DNA of 64,000 nt from Polynucleobacter sp. UK-Kesae-W10 (GTDB lineage Bacteria > Pseudomonadota > Gammaproteobacteria > Burkholderiales > Burkholderiaceae). Positions 28,512-38,264 of the stretch are shown here, piece by piece. Position 1 is the first letter of the stretch. Each line of letters opens with the position of its first letter. A program made the position numbers and the translations under genes. The stretch spans positions 124,001-188,000 of the forward strand of contig NZ_JACVQB010000003.1 of assembly GCF_018881575.1 (NCBI RefSeq), written 5' to 3'. The notes beneath the pieces are model-generated. The model saw nothing but the letters and a program-made list of their open reading frames with translations. It was not told the origin of the DNA and did no database searches.

Positions 28512-30571
28512 GATTTTTCTTGTAAAGAGTTGATATAAAGCGACTCTAAATCTATTACATATTGCTTAGTATCAAACAAAGGCGCCGTTGTGCGATTCAT
28601 CTCTTGTTGATAGCGAATCGACTTCAGTTTTGCATGATCGCTTGCAAGCTCTAGGGCTTTAGCGGCGTATTCCTCAATAGAATGCGTAATGAGATCGGAC
28701 ATGCGCAAAGCAGTTAATTGACTTGCAGCAACACGACTGGCAAAGGTGTCACCTTGGATTGTCAAAACTGGCACCCCAGCCCACAGCGCATCAGCGGCAG
28801 TTGTATGGGCATTGAAATACATCGTATCCAAGAAAAGATCGGCCAGACGCAAGCGACTAAGGTGATCAACCCTTGCAGGAACGCGCTTAGCAAAAATGAT
28901 GTGCTCCGGATCTATGCCATGGGATAGTGCTTGAGTGCGCAAATGCAATGCAGCGCTATCAGATGGTTTAGATAGCCACAAAACACTATTAGGCACTTGC
29001 TTTAATAAATCCATCCATACCGAAAAGATTGCTGGAGTAATCTTATAAGCGTTATTAAATGAAGCAAACACGAAGCCTTCCTCTGGCAGGTCTTGGCTTA
29101 GACGTGTTGGCAAAGCACCCATCTGCTCATGTGAAATCAAAGTATCAGCTGGGAAAAAAGAATGGGGTAAATAAGCCACCTTCTCGGTGTAATGAATCTG
29201 ATGTTCAGGTGGAATCGTCACCTGATCTGCAATGAGGTAATCATAAAAATCAGCGCCAGATGTGCCAGCGTATCCCAGATAGTTCATCTGTAATGGCGCT
29301 ATCTTGCGTGCAAACAAGCCAGTACGAGCACCTGCCGTATGTCCGTTTAGGTCAATGGCAATATCAATATCTTGCTCTAGAAGAAGTTTTTGAGCCTGCT
29401 GATCATTGATGCCAAAAATGTCGATAGTGTGATCAAAAGTTTTGGCTAAACGCGCCTCTAATGCATCATCTGTTCGCTTCGCTAAAAAAATACCAAGCAC
29501 TTCAAAGCGTGAGCGGTCGTGTAAGCGAATGAGATTCTCCATCAAGATACCCACTGGGTGCTCTTTAAAGTCAGTGGAGAAGTACGCAATACGGATCTTG
29601 CGGCCTTCAGTAGGATGCTTAATGCTGAGCTTGTTTGGGGACACTACAGGCAAGCGCTCTTGAATAAATGTTTGCGCTGCACGCTGTTGCATCGCCAAAG
29701 AAGCTGGGGTTTGTAATAAAACAAATGGTGGTACAGCAGCCTTTGACTGCCCTACTACCTCAATAGCCAAGGGAATTAGAGGCTCGCTCTGCTTCCAATC
29801 ACAATTTGAAGAGTAGGCATTTAAAAGCTGCCCAATCAAAAATGGGTGCGTGGGAATGAGTTCATACGCCCTTTGGTAGCTCAGTAATGCATCATCGCTA
29901 CGCTTCAGTTCCTGCATCGCATTGCCATGATTTGACCAGGCTTCACCATAAACTGGGTTGATAGATAGCGCTCTTTCATGAGCCTGTCTAGCATCATCAA
30001 AACGACCTAACTCAAAAAAAGCATTACCGTAATTCATCCAAGTTTCTGCATATTCAGAATTGTGTTGCAAAGCAGTTTCATAAGAAGCGATTGCTTGCTC
30101 CGGCAATCCCTGCTCTAGCAATAAATTGCCTCGATTTGACCAAGCTAAAAAATAATTTGGGGCAAGAGAAAGCGCTTTGTCATAACAAGCGCCTGCTTTT
30201 TCATACTGGCGCAGCTTGCCATAGGACGTACCCATATCCGTCAAAATATGAGCATTGTTGGGTACCAAACGGTTAAGCTTCTCAAAGGTCTGTACAGCGT
30301 CAGAAAATAAGTTGGCGCCATGTTGCGCCTTTGCTAGATTACTGAGTAACTCAGGGTTCTTAGCGTCCAGGGCAGCAGCTCTAGTTAAAAGAGAGACAGC
30401 TTCGAGAAGCCGTCCTTGCATGGCTAAGGCTAAACCAAAGACTTGTAGTACGACCAAGTCCTTTGGATTAATGCGCAAAATGGATTGCGCAATACGCTCC
30501 GTAGATTCAAGTCGCTGATTCTGAAATTCCAGCAGCATCTGCTGGAGTAACGGTGCGTATGGCTGAGCCAT
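28508..30571 (-). CDS. TPR-repeat protein with O-GlcNAc transferase-like (GT41) catalytic domain
   Basis: 687 aa. About residues 1-260 are tandem tetratricopeptide repeats (for example YFLAWSNRGNLLLEQGLPEQ, then AETWMNYGNAFFELGRFDDA). Residues from about 315 match the SPINDLY/OGT catalytic region: RIAYFSTDFKEHPVGILMEN, DIAIDLNGHTAGARTGLFA, QMNYLGYAGTSGADFYDYLI, and a C-terminal LTIQGDTFASRVAASQL. Such bacterial proteins are thought to glycosylate proteins or glycans; no clear substrate gene (flagellin, pilin, adhesin) lies nearby. No signal peptide, so cytoplasmic. Converges with dnaQ. Confidence 0.85.
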   Translation of the reverse strand: MAQPYAPLLQQMLLEFQNQRLESTERIAQSILRINPKDLVVLQVFGLALAMQGRLLEAVSLLTRAAALDAKNPELLSNLAKAQHGANLFSDAVQTFEKLNRLVPNNAHILTDMGTSYGKLRQYEKAGACYDKALSLAPNYFLAWSNRGNLLLEQGLPEQAIASYETALQHNSEYAETWMNYGNAFFELGRFDDARQAHERALSINPVYGEAWSNHGNAMQELKRSDDALLSYQRAYELIPTHPFLIGQLLNAYSSNCDWKQSEPLIPLAIEVVGQSKAAVPPFVLLQTPASLAMQQRAAQTFIQERLPVVSPNKLSIKHPTEGRKIRIAYFSTDFKEHPVGILMENLIRLHDRSRFEVLGIFLAKRTDDALEARLAKTFDHTIDIFGINDQQAQKLLLEQDIDIAIDLNGHTAGARTGLFARKIAPLQMNYLGYAGTSGADFYDYLIADQVTIPPEHQIHYTEKVAYLPHSFFPADTLISHEQMGALPTRLSQDLPEEGFVFASFNNAYKITPAIFSVWMDLLKQVPNSVLWLSKPSDSAALHLRTQALSHGIDPEHIIFAKRVPARVDHLSRLRLADLFLDTMYFNAHTTAADALWAGVPVLTIQGDTFASRVAASQLTALRMSDLITHSIEEYAAKALELASDHAKLKSIRYQQEMNRTTAPLFDTKQYVIDLESLYINSLQEKS

Positions 30572-30589
30572 GCCTCAGTGACTCATCAA

Positions 30590-31681
30590 TTAAATGGCTG
30601 CAGCAATTGCCTTACCAAGATCGTCAGTTTTGGCCTTGCCGCCAAGATCTGGAGTCAATGGCGCGTTACCTGGGCCAGAAGCCAATACAGTTTCAATCGC
30701 ATTAAAAATGGCTTTACCGGCCTCTGGGTAACCAAGGTGATCCAACATCATCGCCCCACTCCAAATTTGACCAATCGGGTTAGCAATCATCTTGCCGTAA
30801 ATATCAGGCGCGGAGCCATGGACTGGCTCAAATAATGATGGGAACTTTCCTTCGGGATTGATGCTGCCAGATGGCGCCACCGCAATTGTGCCGGTACAGG
30901 CTGGACCAAGGTCAGACAAGATGTCGCCAAATAAATTACTTGCAACAACCACATCAAAGCGATCTGGGTTCATGACAAAATGCGCCGCCAAGATATCAAT
31001 ATGGTATTTGTCGGTACGCACATCAGCAAACTTTTTGGACATCGCTTCTACGCGCTCATCCCAATAAGGCATAGTGATGGCAATGCCATTGGACTTGGTG
31101 GCGGAGGTGAGATGCTTTTTAGGGCGACTCTGCGCCAAATCAAACGCATATTGCAAGATCCGGTCTACACCTTGGCGGGTGAAGATAGATTCTTGAATGA
31201 CGAACTCACGATCAGTATCGGGGAACATTTTTCCACCAACGCTAGAGTATTCACCCTCGGTATTTTCACGCACGACGAAGAAATCAATATCACCAGGTTT
31301 GCGATTAGCCAAAGGACATGGCACACCTGGCAAGAGACGTACAGGTCGTAAATTCACATACTGATCAAAGCCCCGACGGAATTGAATCAAGCTTCCCCAT
31401 AAGGAAACATGGTCAGGCAGAATATCTGGCATGCCAACGGCGCCAAAGAAAATAGCGTCGTACTGCATCAACGTTTCAAACCAATCATCCGGCATCATCT
31501 TGCCGTGCTTGAGATAGTAATCACAGCTCGCAAAATCAAAGTGATCAAATTGCATGCCAATTCCAAACTTCCGATTGGCGGCCTCTAAAGCTCTCACACC
31601 CTCGGGCATGACTTCTTTACCGATGCCATCTCCTGGAATCACTGCAATTTTAGGATTCTTGAAAATCTTTTTAGCGTTCAT
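30590..31681 (-). CDS. Tartrate/D-malate dehydrogenase (decarboxylating), isocitrate dehydrogenase family
   Basis: NAD- and metal-dependent beta-decarboxylating dehydrogenase, 363 aa. N-terminal IAVIPGDGIGKEVMPEGV, FFVVRENTEGEYSSVGG, DRFDVVVASNLFGDILSDLG and FEPVHGSAPDIYGKMIANP mark the family. The ENTEGEYS variant and overall sequence fit the TtuC/DmlA branch (tartrate or D-malate) rather than LeuB or Icd. Likely oxidises D-malate or tartrate to pyruvate-level products. It stands 18 bp upstream of the TPR gene with no obvious partner. Confidence 0.85.
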   Translation of the reverse strand: MNAKKIFKNPKIAVIPGDGIGKEVMPEGVRALEAANRKFGIGMQFDHFDFASCDYYLKHGKMMPDDWFETLMQYDAIFFGAVGMPDILPDHVSLWGSLIQFRRGFDQYVNLRPVRLLPGVPCPLANRKPGDIDFFVVRENTEGEYSSVGGKMFPDTDREFVIQESIFTRQGVDRILQYAFDLAQSRPKKHLTSATKSNGIAITMPYWDERVEAMSKKFADVRTDKYHIDILAAHFVMNPDRFDVVVASNLFGDILSDLGPACTGTIAVAPSGSINPEGKFPSLFEPVHGSAPDIYGKMIANPIGQIWSGAMMLDHLGYPEAGKAIFNAIETVLASGPGNAPLTPDLGGKAKTDDLGKAIAAAI

Positions 31682-31760
31682 ATTTATGTTGTCTCGATGA
31701 ATTGTTATGGTGAATAATTCCGTCTCTTCTTGCGGTAATACGAATAATTTTACCTACCCA

Positions 31761-32423
31761 CTAACTAATAGCGCGTCGTATCTCATCTGGGGCCGTTTTG
31801 ACGCCCTTACCAACAGATTCGCTGTCGTAATCCGTCGTATTCTCAATGGTTTCCGGCTCTGCCTCGAGCATTCGGATATTGTCTTTAGGGCAGATAGGCG
31901 CTCCATAACTTGCCCATTTTTTCAGAAGCGTGACCTCGTAGCCGCATTGGCCGCATTTCGCCTTGCTACGGCTGGCATTGCTCGGCCTTGGCGGAGGAAA
32001 CACAATCGCTTGGTGAGGATAAGGCCCTAATTCTTGGCTAATCATCATCAATTTCACGGTTAACTCTTCAGTCGCGTGAGCCATTCTGGCAGGACCCTCT
32101 AAACCAACAGTTTGGGCGATACCTTTGAAATCTTCCCCGTGACCGCTAAAGCAATCATCGACAGCATGACAAAGCTCATGCACCAATGTATCGAGTAACT
32201 GCACAGGATCATCTAATTTTGGGGAGATAAAAATCTCATTAAAACCGCCACCAGAGCGCTCACGAGGCCAACATTGCCCTAAGGTTGTTCTAGGACTGCT
32301 CGACGCCGGAAATCCACAAGAAACTCGAACTGGGGGAATGGCATAACCTGCCTTAGAAAATACCGGCTCCAAATGGCGAACCGCGTCTTCTAACCAAGCT
32401 TCGCGTATGGAATGTTGCTTCAT
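31761..32423 (-). CDS. SprT-like zinc metalloprotease-domain protein
   Basis: 220 aa. The metal motif HELCH (82-86) followed by a His at 95 (SGHGEDFK) matches the SprT-like domain. A C-terminal zinc ribbon is suggested by KCGQCGYEV and CPKDN. The final ~35 residues are acidic and Ser/Thr-rich. Biological role unclear; relatives in proteobacteria are mostly uncharacterised. Starts at an ATG at 32423, 74 bp from the divergent amidase gene. Confidence 0.8.
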   Translation of the reverse strand: MKQHSIREAWLEDAVRHLEPVFSKAGYAIPPVRVSCGFPASSSPRTTLGQCWPRERSGGGFNEIFISPKLDDPVQLLDTLVHELCHAVDDCFSGHGEDFKGIAQTVGLEGPARMAHATEELTVKLMMISQELGPYPHQAIVFPPPRPSNASRSKAKCGQCGYEVTLLKKWASYGAPICPKDNIRMLEAEPETIENTTDYDSESVGKGVKTAPDEIRRAIS

Positions 32424-32497
32424 TTTTATGCAAATTTCAGAAAGGGGGTTAAAAACAGTAAATTGCGATCATACGCCACCAAAAGTAGAATAGCCTG

Positions 32498-33808
32498 ATG
32501 AAAGACTTGGAAAGCCTTAGCGCATCCCAGGCAGTCAAAGCCCTTGCGAAAAGAGAGATCAAAGCAAGCGATTTGCTGCTCTCTTGCCTAGACCGCATAG
32601 GACAGCGAGAAAACGTCTTAAAGGCCTGGGTAAGCTTGGGTAAGGAAAATGCGCTAGCACGTGCCAAAACACTCGATAAAGGGGCCATAAAGGGGCTATT
32701 ACATGGCTTACCCATGGGGGTAAAGGATCTTTTTGATACCTATGACCTACCCACTGCCTATGGCTCGCCTATTTATGCCAAGCACTACCCTAATACAGAT
32801 GCCGTTTCCGTGGCGCTACTTCGCCAAGCAGGTGCCATTATTCTGGGCAAAACGGTAACAACCGAATTTGCCTCATTTAAAAGCGGCCCCACAAGCAATC
32901 CCCACGATTCCGTCCATACCCCGGGCGGATCATCTAGCGGTTCAGCCGCTGCAGTTGCTGACTTCATGATCCCTTTGGCAACCGGAAGCCAGACAGCCGG
33001 ATCCATTATTCGCCCCGCTTCCTTTTGTGGAATTGTTGGCTATAAACCCACTTACGGAAAAATTAGTGTTGCTGGCGTGAAGAGCTTAGCCCCCTCCTTC
33101 GATACTCTAGGATGCTTTGGCAGAACCGTTGAAGATGTTGCACTCGGAGTAGCGGCAATGAGCGGCGACATCCCTCTTGCGCGAGTTGAGGGGTTGCATA
33201 ACAAAGCGCGTATTGCGATCTGCAAAACGCCCGATTGGCATCTTGCTAGCAAAGAGACTGCTAGCGCATTAGCGCTTGCACGCTTTACGGCGCAATCGAT
33301 TGCCAAAGGACAAGTGGGCGATTTCATCTTTCCAGAATCGCAAAAAGATTTGCGAGCAATACAAACTCGCATCATGCTCAGCGAGATGTCGCGCAGTTTG
33401 GCGTTTGAGCGTGAGCATTACCCCAAGAAAATGAGCGTACAAATTCTGAAGCAATTGAGCGATGGCGCACAAATTTCTTATAGGCAATATCAACAAGATC
33501 TTTTAGAGGCTCAGTCTGCTGGGGCCTATATTGATCAACTGCTCCGTGATGAACTAGACCTCATCATTGCTCCAAGCGCTATAGGCGAAGCACCGCTTCT
33601 CAAAGATGGCACGGGAGATCCTGTATTTTGTCGTAGCTGGACCCTACTAGGGTTGCCTTGTATTAATTTAAATATTGCCAGCGGATCTAATGGCTTGCCG
33701 ATTGGTATTCAATTGATTGCCAGAAAAGGTCAAGATTCTTTTCTGCTGAGTGCTGCTAGAGCATTTGCGCTAGCATCGCCTGACCCCATACTCAGGGATC
33801 AAGCTTAA
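32498..33808 (+). CDS. Amidase-signature family hydrolase
   Basis: 436 aa. The amidase signature Ser-cisSer-Lys triad is readable: Lys in LPMGVKDLFDTYD, cis-Ser in TPGGSSSGSAAAVAD, and nucleophile Ser in ATGSQTAGSIIRPASFCG. The last motif usually reads GSDTGGSIR in GatA; here Asp-Thr-Gly is Gln-Thr-Ala, so this is not GatA but a stand-alone amidase of unknown substrate. No ribosome-binding site stands out. Divergent from the SprT-like gene and convergent with the Bug-family gene. Confidence 0.87.
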   Translation: MKDLESLSASQAVKALAKREIKASDLLLSCLDRIGQRENVLKAWVSLGKENALARAKTLDKGAIKGLLHGLPMGVKDLFDTYDLPTAYGSPIYAKHYPNTDAVSVALLRQAGAIILGKTVTTEFASFKSGPTSNPHDSVHTPGGSSSGSAAAVADFMIPLATGSQTAGSIIRPASFCGIVGYKPTYGKISVAGVKSLAPSFDTLGCFGRTVEDVALGVAAMSGDIPLARVEGLHNKARIAICKTPDWHLASKETASALALARFTAQSIAKGQVGDFIFPESQKDLRAIQTRIMLSEMSRSLAFEREHYPKKMSVQILKQLSDGAQISYRQYQQDLLEAQSAGAYIDQLLRDELDLIIAPSAIGEAPLLKDGTGDPVFCRSWTLLGLPCINLNIASGSNGLPIGIQLIARKGQDSFLLSAARAFALASPDPILRDQA

Positions 33809-33823
33809 GACCTCTCACGATAA

Positions 33824-34801
33824 TTAGTCGAGCGTAATATTGGCCGACTTGATAACTTTGCTCCAATGGGGCAATTCTTTTTTCACTAGCGCTTCAGTTT
33901 GGGCTGGATTCTGATAACGCAATTCAACACCTGCTGCATCAGCACGTTCTTTTACCTCTGGTAATGCCAAGCTTTTCTTAACCGACTCAGTTAACTTCGC
34001 AACAACAGGCGCAGGAGTTCCGGCTGGTGCAAATAAGGCTACCCAAGACTCCAATTGGAAAGAAGGTAAACCCGCCTCAGCAGTAGTTGGCACATTAGGC
34101 ATACCGGGATGACGATTTTTGCCAGTAACGGCCAAGCCTTTGAGTTTGCCGCTCTGCACATGCTGCATTACGGACGGTGGCGTGGAGATGAATACCTGCA
34201 CTTGGCCAGCCAGAACGTCCTGAATGGCTGGGCCAGACCCCTTGTAGGGCACATGCACCATATCCACACCGGTGGTTTGCTTAAACATTTCAGTACCGAT
34301 GTGAGATACCGAGCCATTTCCTTGCGAAGCGTAATTCAACTTACCGGGATTGGCTTTTGCATACGCAATAAATTCTTTCAAATTGTTTACTGGCACGGAA
34401 GGATGTACAGCAATCACGTTAGTGGAAACCGTTAACAGCGCAATAGGCGAATAGTCCTTAATCGGATCCCACGGCAATTTGTCCATCAACGCAGGATTGC
34501 CGACGTGATAACCAGAATACGAAATAAGTAAGGTATAGCCATCTGGTTTTGCTTTAGCAACGTACTGATAAGCAGTATTGCCACTCGCTCCCGGTTTGTT
34601 ATCGACAATGACTGGTTGACCAATGACGCGCGTTAAAGGTTCGCTCAGTAGGCGTGCCGAGGTATCCACTAATCCACCCGGTGGGTTAGGCACTACCAAG
34701 ACGATCGGTCTATCAGGATAGGTTTGCGCAAAGGCTAAATTGAATAGTCCTACGCATGCAGCCGCTAACACCGCCTTTGAACCTGTTAGAAAGATTTTCA
34801 T
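33824..34801 (-). CDS. Tripartite tricarboxylate transporter (Bug family) substrate-binding protein
   Basis: Periplasmic solute-binding protein, 325 aa from the ATG at 34801, which has GGAG 6 nt upstream. Signal peptide MKIFLTGSKAVLAAACVGLF with cleavage near AFA-QT. The mature start TYPDRPIVLVVPNPPGGLVD and the ADGYTLL-like KPDGYTLLISYSG, VPYKGSGPAIQDVLAGQV and FAPAGTPAPVVAKL are typical Bug motifs. The TctA/TctB membrane partners are not adjacent, a common orphan arrangement in Burkholderiales. Ligand unknown, probably a carboxylate. Confidence 0.9.
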   Translation of the reverse strand: MKIFLTGSKAVLAAACVGLFNLAFAQTYPDRPIVLVVPNPPGGLVDTSARLLSEPLTRVIGQPVIVDNKPGASGNTAYQYVAKAKPDGYTLLISYSGYHVGNPALMDKLPWDPIKDYSPIALLTVSTNVIAVHPSVPVNNLKEFIAYAKANPGKLNYASQGNGSVSHIGTEMFKQTTGVDMVHVPYKGSGPAIQDVLAGQVQVFISTPPSVMQHVQSGKLKGLAVTGKNRHPGMPNVPTTAEAGLPSFQLESWVALFAPAGTPAPVVAKLTESVKKSLALPEVKERADAAGVELRYQNPAQTEALVKKELPHWSKVIKSANITLD

Positions 34802-34836
34802 ATTCATCTCCAATACGTTTAATGGATTTTTCGTGC

Positions 34837-35958
34837 TTAGCGCTGACCAATTTTGACATTACCAAAGGCTGTTTGTGCTTCACGCGGCAAACAACGCCAA
34901 TAGCGCTCATTCGCATTTACCGTGCCATTCAGTGCTGCAGCAGCCTCCCAAGCCCAACGGGGCTTGTACAAAAAGGCACGCGCTAATGCGATTAAATCAG
35001 CATCGCCTGCTTGCAAAATTGCTTCCGCTTGATGGGGGTCGGTAATCAGACCAACGGTCATTGTTGGTAGACCGGATTGGTCTTTCACAATTTTCGCAAA
35101 GGGCACTTGATAATTTGGACCTAAGGCGATTTTTTGATTTGGGGAAATGCCGCCCGAAGAGATATGAACAAAATCGCAACCCAGGGGTTTGAGTTGTTGT
35201 GCAAAGTTCGCAGTCTCCTCAGGAGTCCAGCCACCCTCAACCCAATCACTTGCAGAAATCCGAATACCTAACACGCCAGAATAAGCGGCCCGTACTGCCT
35301 TAAAAAGCGCTAATGGAAAGCGAATGCGATTTTCAAATGAGCCGCCATATTCATCGCTACGTTGATTGGCAATTGGCGATAAAAATTGATGCAGCAAGTA
35401 ACCGTGCGCACCATGTAGTTCGATGCCATCGACCCCTGCTCGATCTGCACGCTGAGCAGCAATCACAAAAGCTTCAATCAAAGCGGCTAGCTCTGCCTTA
35501 GAAAGTTCATGCGGTAGACGCTCACCTTCTAGCTGCGGAATGGCTGAGGGGGCCAAGGTTTCCCAACCGCCCTGCTCTTTTGCTAATAATTGACCACCAT
35601 CCCATGGGGTTGCGCTAGAAGCCTTGCGGCCTGCATGTGCTAACTGAATAAATACTGGGGTTGCCGGGGCCAATTGACGAGCACGGCTTAATTTGTCTTT
35701 TAATGCGGCCTCAGTGCGGTCATCCCATAGACCCAAGCAGGCAGGAGTAATCCGCCCCTCAGGAGTGACCCCGGTAGCCTCGATGATGAAGAGTGCAGCA
35801 CCACTATTAAGAAGGTTGCCCCAGTGCATCAGATGCCAGTCTGTAGCCTCCCCATTGATGGCAGAATACTGGCACATGGGAGCCACCACAATGCGATTGG
35901 CGAGCGTTAAGGGGCCACGTGGGGAATTTAGGGTGTATGGGGTGAACAGCAGACTCAT
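34837..35958 (-). CDS. NADH:flavin oxidoreductase, Old Yellow Enzyme family (YqjM-like)
   Basis: FMN-dependent ene-reductase of 373 aa. The ATG at 35958 has AAGG 7 nt upstream; the longer frame from TTG is less likely. Motifs: LANRIVVAPMCQYSAINGEA, FIQLAHAGRKAS, the catalytic His pair region GIELHGAHGYLLHQFLSPIA, N/R-rich SDEYGGSFENRIRF, and the FMN phosphate region LIALARAFLYKPRW. Cys in PMCQYS is the YqjM-type redox-sensing position. Reduces activated C=C bonds; natural substrate unknown. Confidence 0.9.
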   Translation of the reverse strand: MSLLFTPYTLNSPRGPLTLANRIVVAPMCQYSAINGEATDWHLMHWGNLLNSGAALFIIEATGVTPEGRITPACLGLWDDRTEAALKDKLSRARQLAPATPVFIQLAHAGRKASSATPWDGGQLLAKEQGGWETLAPSAIPQLEGERLPHELSKAELAALIEAFVIAAQRADRAGVDGIELHGAHGYLLHQFLSPIANQRSDEYGGSFENRIRFPLALFKAVRAAYSGVLGIRISASDWVEGGWTPEETANFAQQLKPLGCDFVHISSGGISPNQKIALGPNYQVPFAKIVKDQSGLPTMTVGLITDPHQAEAILQAGDADLIALARAFLYKPRWAWEAAAALNGTVNANERYWRCLPREAQTAFGNVKIGQR

Positions 35959-36119
35959 GTAAGGGCCTTCAAAAGTCAAAAAATAAGGGTCAAAATACCA
36001 AAAACGCCTGAAAGCGATAGAATACTTAAAAAGCAGAATAAACGAGACAGCGAAGTCGTGCAGGCCATCGAGCCAAGCGCCTTTTTACACAAAACCATAA
36101 AAATTACTTATAGAAGACT

Positions 36120-37640
36120 ATGAACGCACCCAAAGCCTTTGATTCCAATGCTGATATTGGCCACTATGTTGGCGGCTCAATCATTAACCCTAAAGATGGT
36201 CGCTTTGCAGACGTATTTAACCCGGCCAAGGGTACAGTCGCCCGCCGAGTTGCTTTGGCCAGCCGAAATGAAGTTAATGACGCTGTTGCTATTGCTCAAA
36301 AAGCATTTGAGACTTGGGGCCAAACCAGCCCTTTGCGTCGTGCACGTATTCTATTTAAGTATTTAGAGCTACTCAATGCCAATCGCGATGAATTAGCGGC
36401 AATCATTACCGCTGAACACGGCAAAGTATTCACAGATGCACAGGGTGAAGTTACCCGCGGTATTGAAATTGTGGAATTTGCCACTGGCATTCCTGAACTA
36501 CTCAAAGGCGAATACACCGAGCAAGTTTCTACAGACATTGACAACTGGGTCATGCGTCAGCCACTAGGCGTTGTAGCTGGCATCACTCCTTTTAACTTCC
36601 CAGTCATGGTACCAATGTGGATGTTCCCGATGGCGATTGCTTGTGGCAACACCTTTATCCTCAAGCCAAGCCCAACAGATCCTTCTGCCTCGCTGTTTAT
36701 GGCCAAACTTCTTAAAGAAGCTGGTCTGCCTGATGGCGTATTTAACGTCGTCCAAGGCGATAAAGAGGCTGTGGATGCTTTAATTGAAAACCCAGACGTA
36801 AAAGCAATTAGCTTTGTGGGCTCCACCCCTATTGCCAACTACATCTATGAGCGTTGCGCCCATTTTGGTAAGCGCTCCCAAGCTCTGGGCGGCGCAAAGA
36901 ACCACATGGTCATCATGCCCGATGCCGATATCGATAAAGCGATTGATGCCTTGGTTGGCGCGGCCTATGGGTCTGCTGGTGAGCGCTGTATGGCCATCTC
37001 CGTTGCAGTTTTGGTAGGCGATGTAGCAGAAAAAATCATGCCTAAATTGATTGAGCGCACCAAGACCTTGAAGGTCAAAAACGGCATGGAACTTGATGCT
37101 GAAATGGGCCCAATCGTTACGAAAGCCGCCCTTGAGCGCATTACTGGTTACATCGATAGCGGCGTTGCTTCTGGCGCAAAGCTCTTGGTTGATGGTCGCG
37201 GCCTAAAAGTTCCTGGTCATGAAAACGGCTTCTTCTTGGGTGGTACTTTGTTTGACAATGTCACACCAGATATGAAGATCTATCTTGAAGAAATCTTCGG
37301 ACCAGTACTGTCCTGCTTACGGGTTGCAAACTTTACCGAAGCACTCAATTTAGTGAACTCTTGTGAGTTTGGCAACGGGGTTGCTTGCTTTACTAGCGAT
37401 GGCAATATCGCCCGCGAATTCGCTCGTCGCGTTCAAGTTGGCATGGTTGGCATTAACGTACCTATTCCAGTGCCAATGGCATGGCATGGTTTTGGTGGCT
37501 GGAAGAAATCGCTCTTTGGTGATATGCATGCATACGGCAAAGAAGGTGTACGTTTTTACACCAAACAGAAGAGTGTTATGCAGCGCTGGCCTGAGAGTAT
37601 CGCCAAGGGCGCAGAGTTTGTTATGCCGACCTCTAAATAA
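36120..37640 (+). CDS. mmsA: CoA-acylating methylmalonate-semialdehyde dehydrogenase MmsA
   Basis: NAD-dependent aldehyde dehydrogenase that converts methylmalonate semialdehyde to propionyl-CoA and malonate semialdehyde to acetyl-CoA (valine, inositol and beta-alanine breakdown). 506 aa. [20 protein letters not shown], the NAD-binding [15 protein letters not shown], the catalytic Cys in [17 protein letters not shown] and [12 protein letters not shown] are typical. A TTTACA / TATAGA pair just upstream is a weak promoter candidate. Ends in a bidirectional terminator. Confidence 0.95.
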   Translation: MNAPKAFDSNADIGHYVGGSIINPKDGRFADVFNPAKGTVARRVALASRNEVNDAVAIAQKAFETWGQTSPLRRARILFKYLELLNANRDELAAIITAEHGKVFTDAQGEVTRGIEIVEFATGIPELLKGEYTEQVSTDIDNWVMRQPLGVVAGITPFNFPVMVPMWMFPMAIACGNTFILKPSPTDPSASLFMAKLLKEAGLPDGVFNVVQGDKEAVDALIENPDVKAISFVGSTPIANYIYERCAHFGKRSQALGGAKNHMVIMPDADIDKAIDALVGAAYGSAGERCMAISVAVLVGDVAEKIMPKLIERTKTLKVKNGMELDAEMGPIVTKAALERITGYIDSGVASGAKLLVDGRGLKVPGHENGFFLGGTLFDNVTPDMKIYLEEIFGPVLSCLRVANFTEALNLVNSCEFGNGVACFTSDGNIAREFARRVQVGMVGINVPIPVPMAWHGFGGWKKSLFGDMHAYGKEGVRFYTKQKSVMQRWPESIAKGAEFVMPTSK

Positions 37641-37653
37641 GCAAGGCATCAAT

Positions 37654-37685
37654 AAAAATAGCGATCTTCGGATCGCTATTTTTTT
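37654..37685 (+). terminator. Bidirectional terminator between mmsA and the DUF1178 gene
   Basis: Perfect 13-bp stem AAAAATAGCGATC / GATCGCTATTTTT (37654-37666 with 37671-37683) with a TTCG tetraloop, T-rich on both strands. It serves mmsA (plus) and the convergent DUF1178 gene (minus, stop at 37702). Confidence 0.92.
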
Positions 37686-37701
37686 ATCTATCCTTATGCC
37701 C

Positions 37702-38199
37702 TTACTGAAGGGTATTTTTAAAAGCTGGTATCAACGGTACTGCTAGAACCTCGATACCTTCTTCACGCAAAGATTCCGCCTCATCCAAAGTAGTTTGACC
37801 GCGAATGCTACGCTCAGGCGCTTCTTTGTAATGGATCTTGCGCGCCTCTTCTGCAAATGCAGTGCCAACGTCCTCTGACTTACCCATGAGATCGCGCATG
37901 CCCTTTAAAAAAGCAGCTTGCACCTGAGCCTCTAAATGCGAATGGTCTTTTCCGGTTAAGGCAACGACATCACCGCTAGCACCATTGTTAGTGCTAGAGA
38001 TATCTTCATTAGCCACTGTGAGTGCGTGTGAGGATGATTTGGCAATATGCGGCGCAGAAGGCATGCGAGCAATTTCTGTACTGTCACACACTGGGCAAGC
38101 AAGCATCCCTTTTTCTTTTTGTGCCAAGCAATCTTCCTCTGAGGCAAACCAGCCTTCAAAGCGATGATCCAAGGGGCATGCGAGGTTATAAACTTTCAT
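37702..38199 (-). CDS. DUF1178 family protein
   Basis: 165 aa. The N-terminal MKVYNLACPLDHRFEGWF and LACPVCDS give four cysteines arranged like a zinc ribbon, and the rest is hydrophilic. Matches DUF1178 (PF06676), a family widespread in alpha- and betaproteobacteria without known function. The C-terminal region contains an acidic, helical stretch with AEEARKIHYKEAPERSIRGQ, a well-conserved part of the family. It lies 65 bp downstream of the Nudix gene on the same strand and is probably co-transcribed. Confidence 0.87.
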   Translation of the reverse strand: MKVYNLACPLDHRFEGWFASEEDCLAQKEKGMLACPVCDSTEIARMPSAPHIAKSSSHALTVANEDISSTNNGASGDVVALTGKDHSHLEAQVQAAFLKGMRDLMGKSEDVGTAFAEEARKIHYKEAPERSIRGQTTLDEAESLREEGIEVLAVPLIPAFKNTLQ

Positions 38200-38264
38200 A
38201 AGACCTATATCGGGGCAAAAATGCCAAATTCAATAGGTCTATTTTAATAGGAAATGCTGGATGC

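Noticed and set aside
36084..36114. TTTACA / TATAGA promoter for mmsA
   Set aside because: The spacer is 18-19 bp and the implied start lies on the ATG; too weak to list as a feature.
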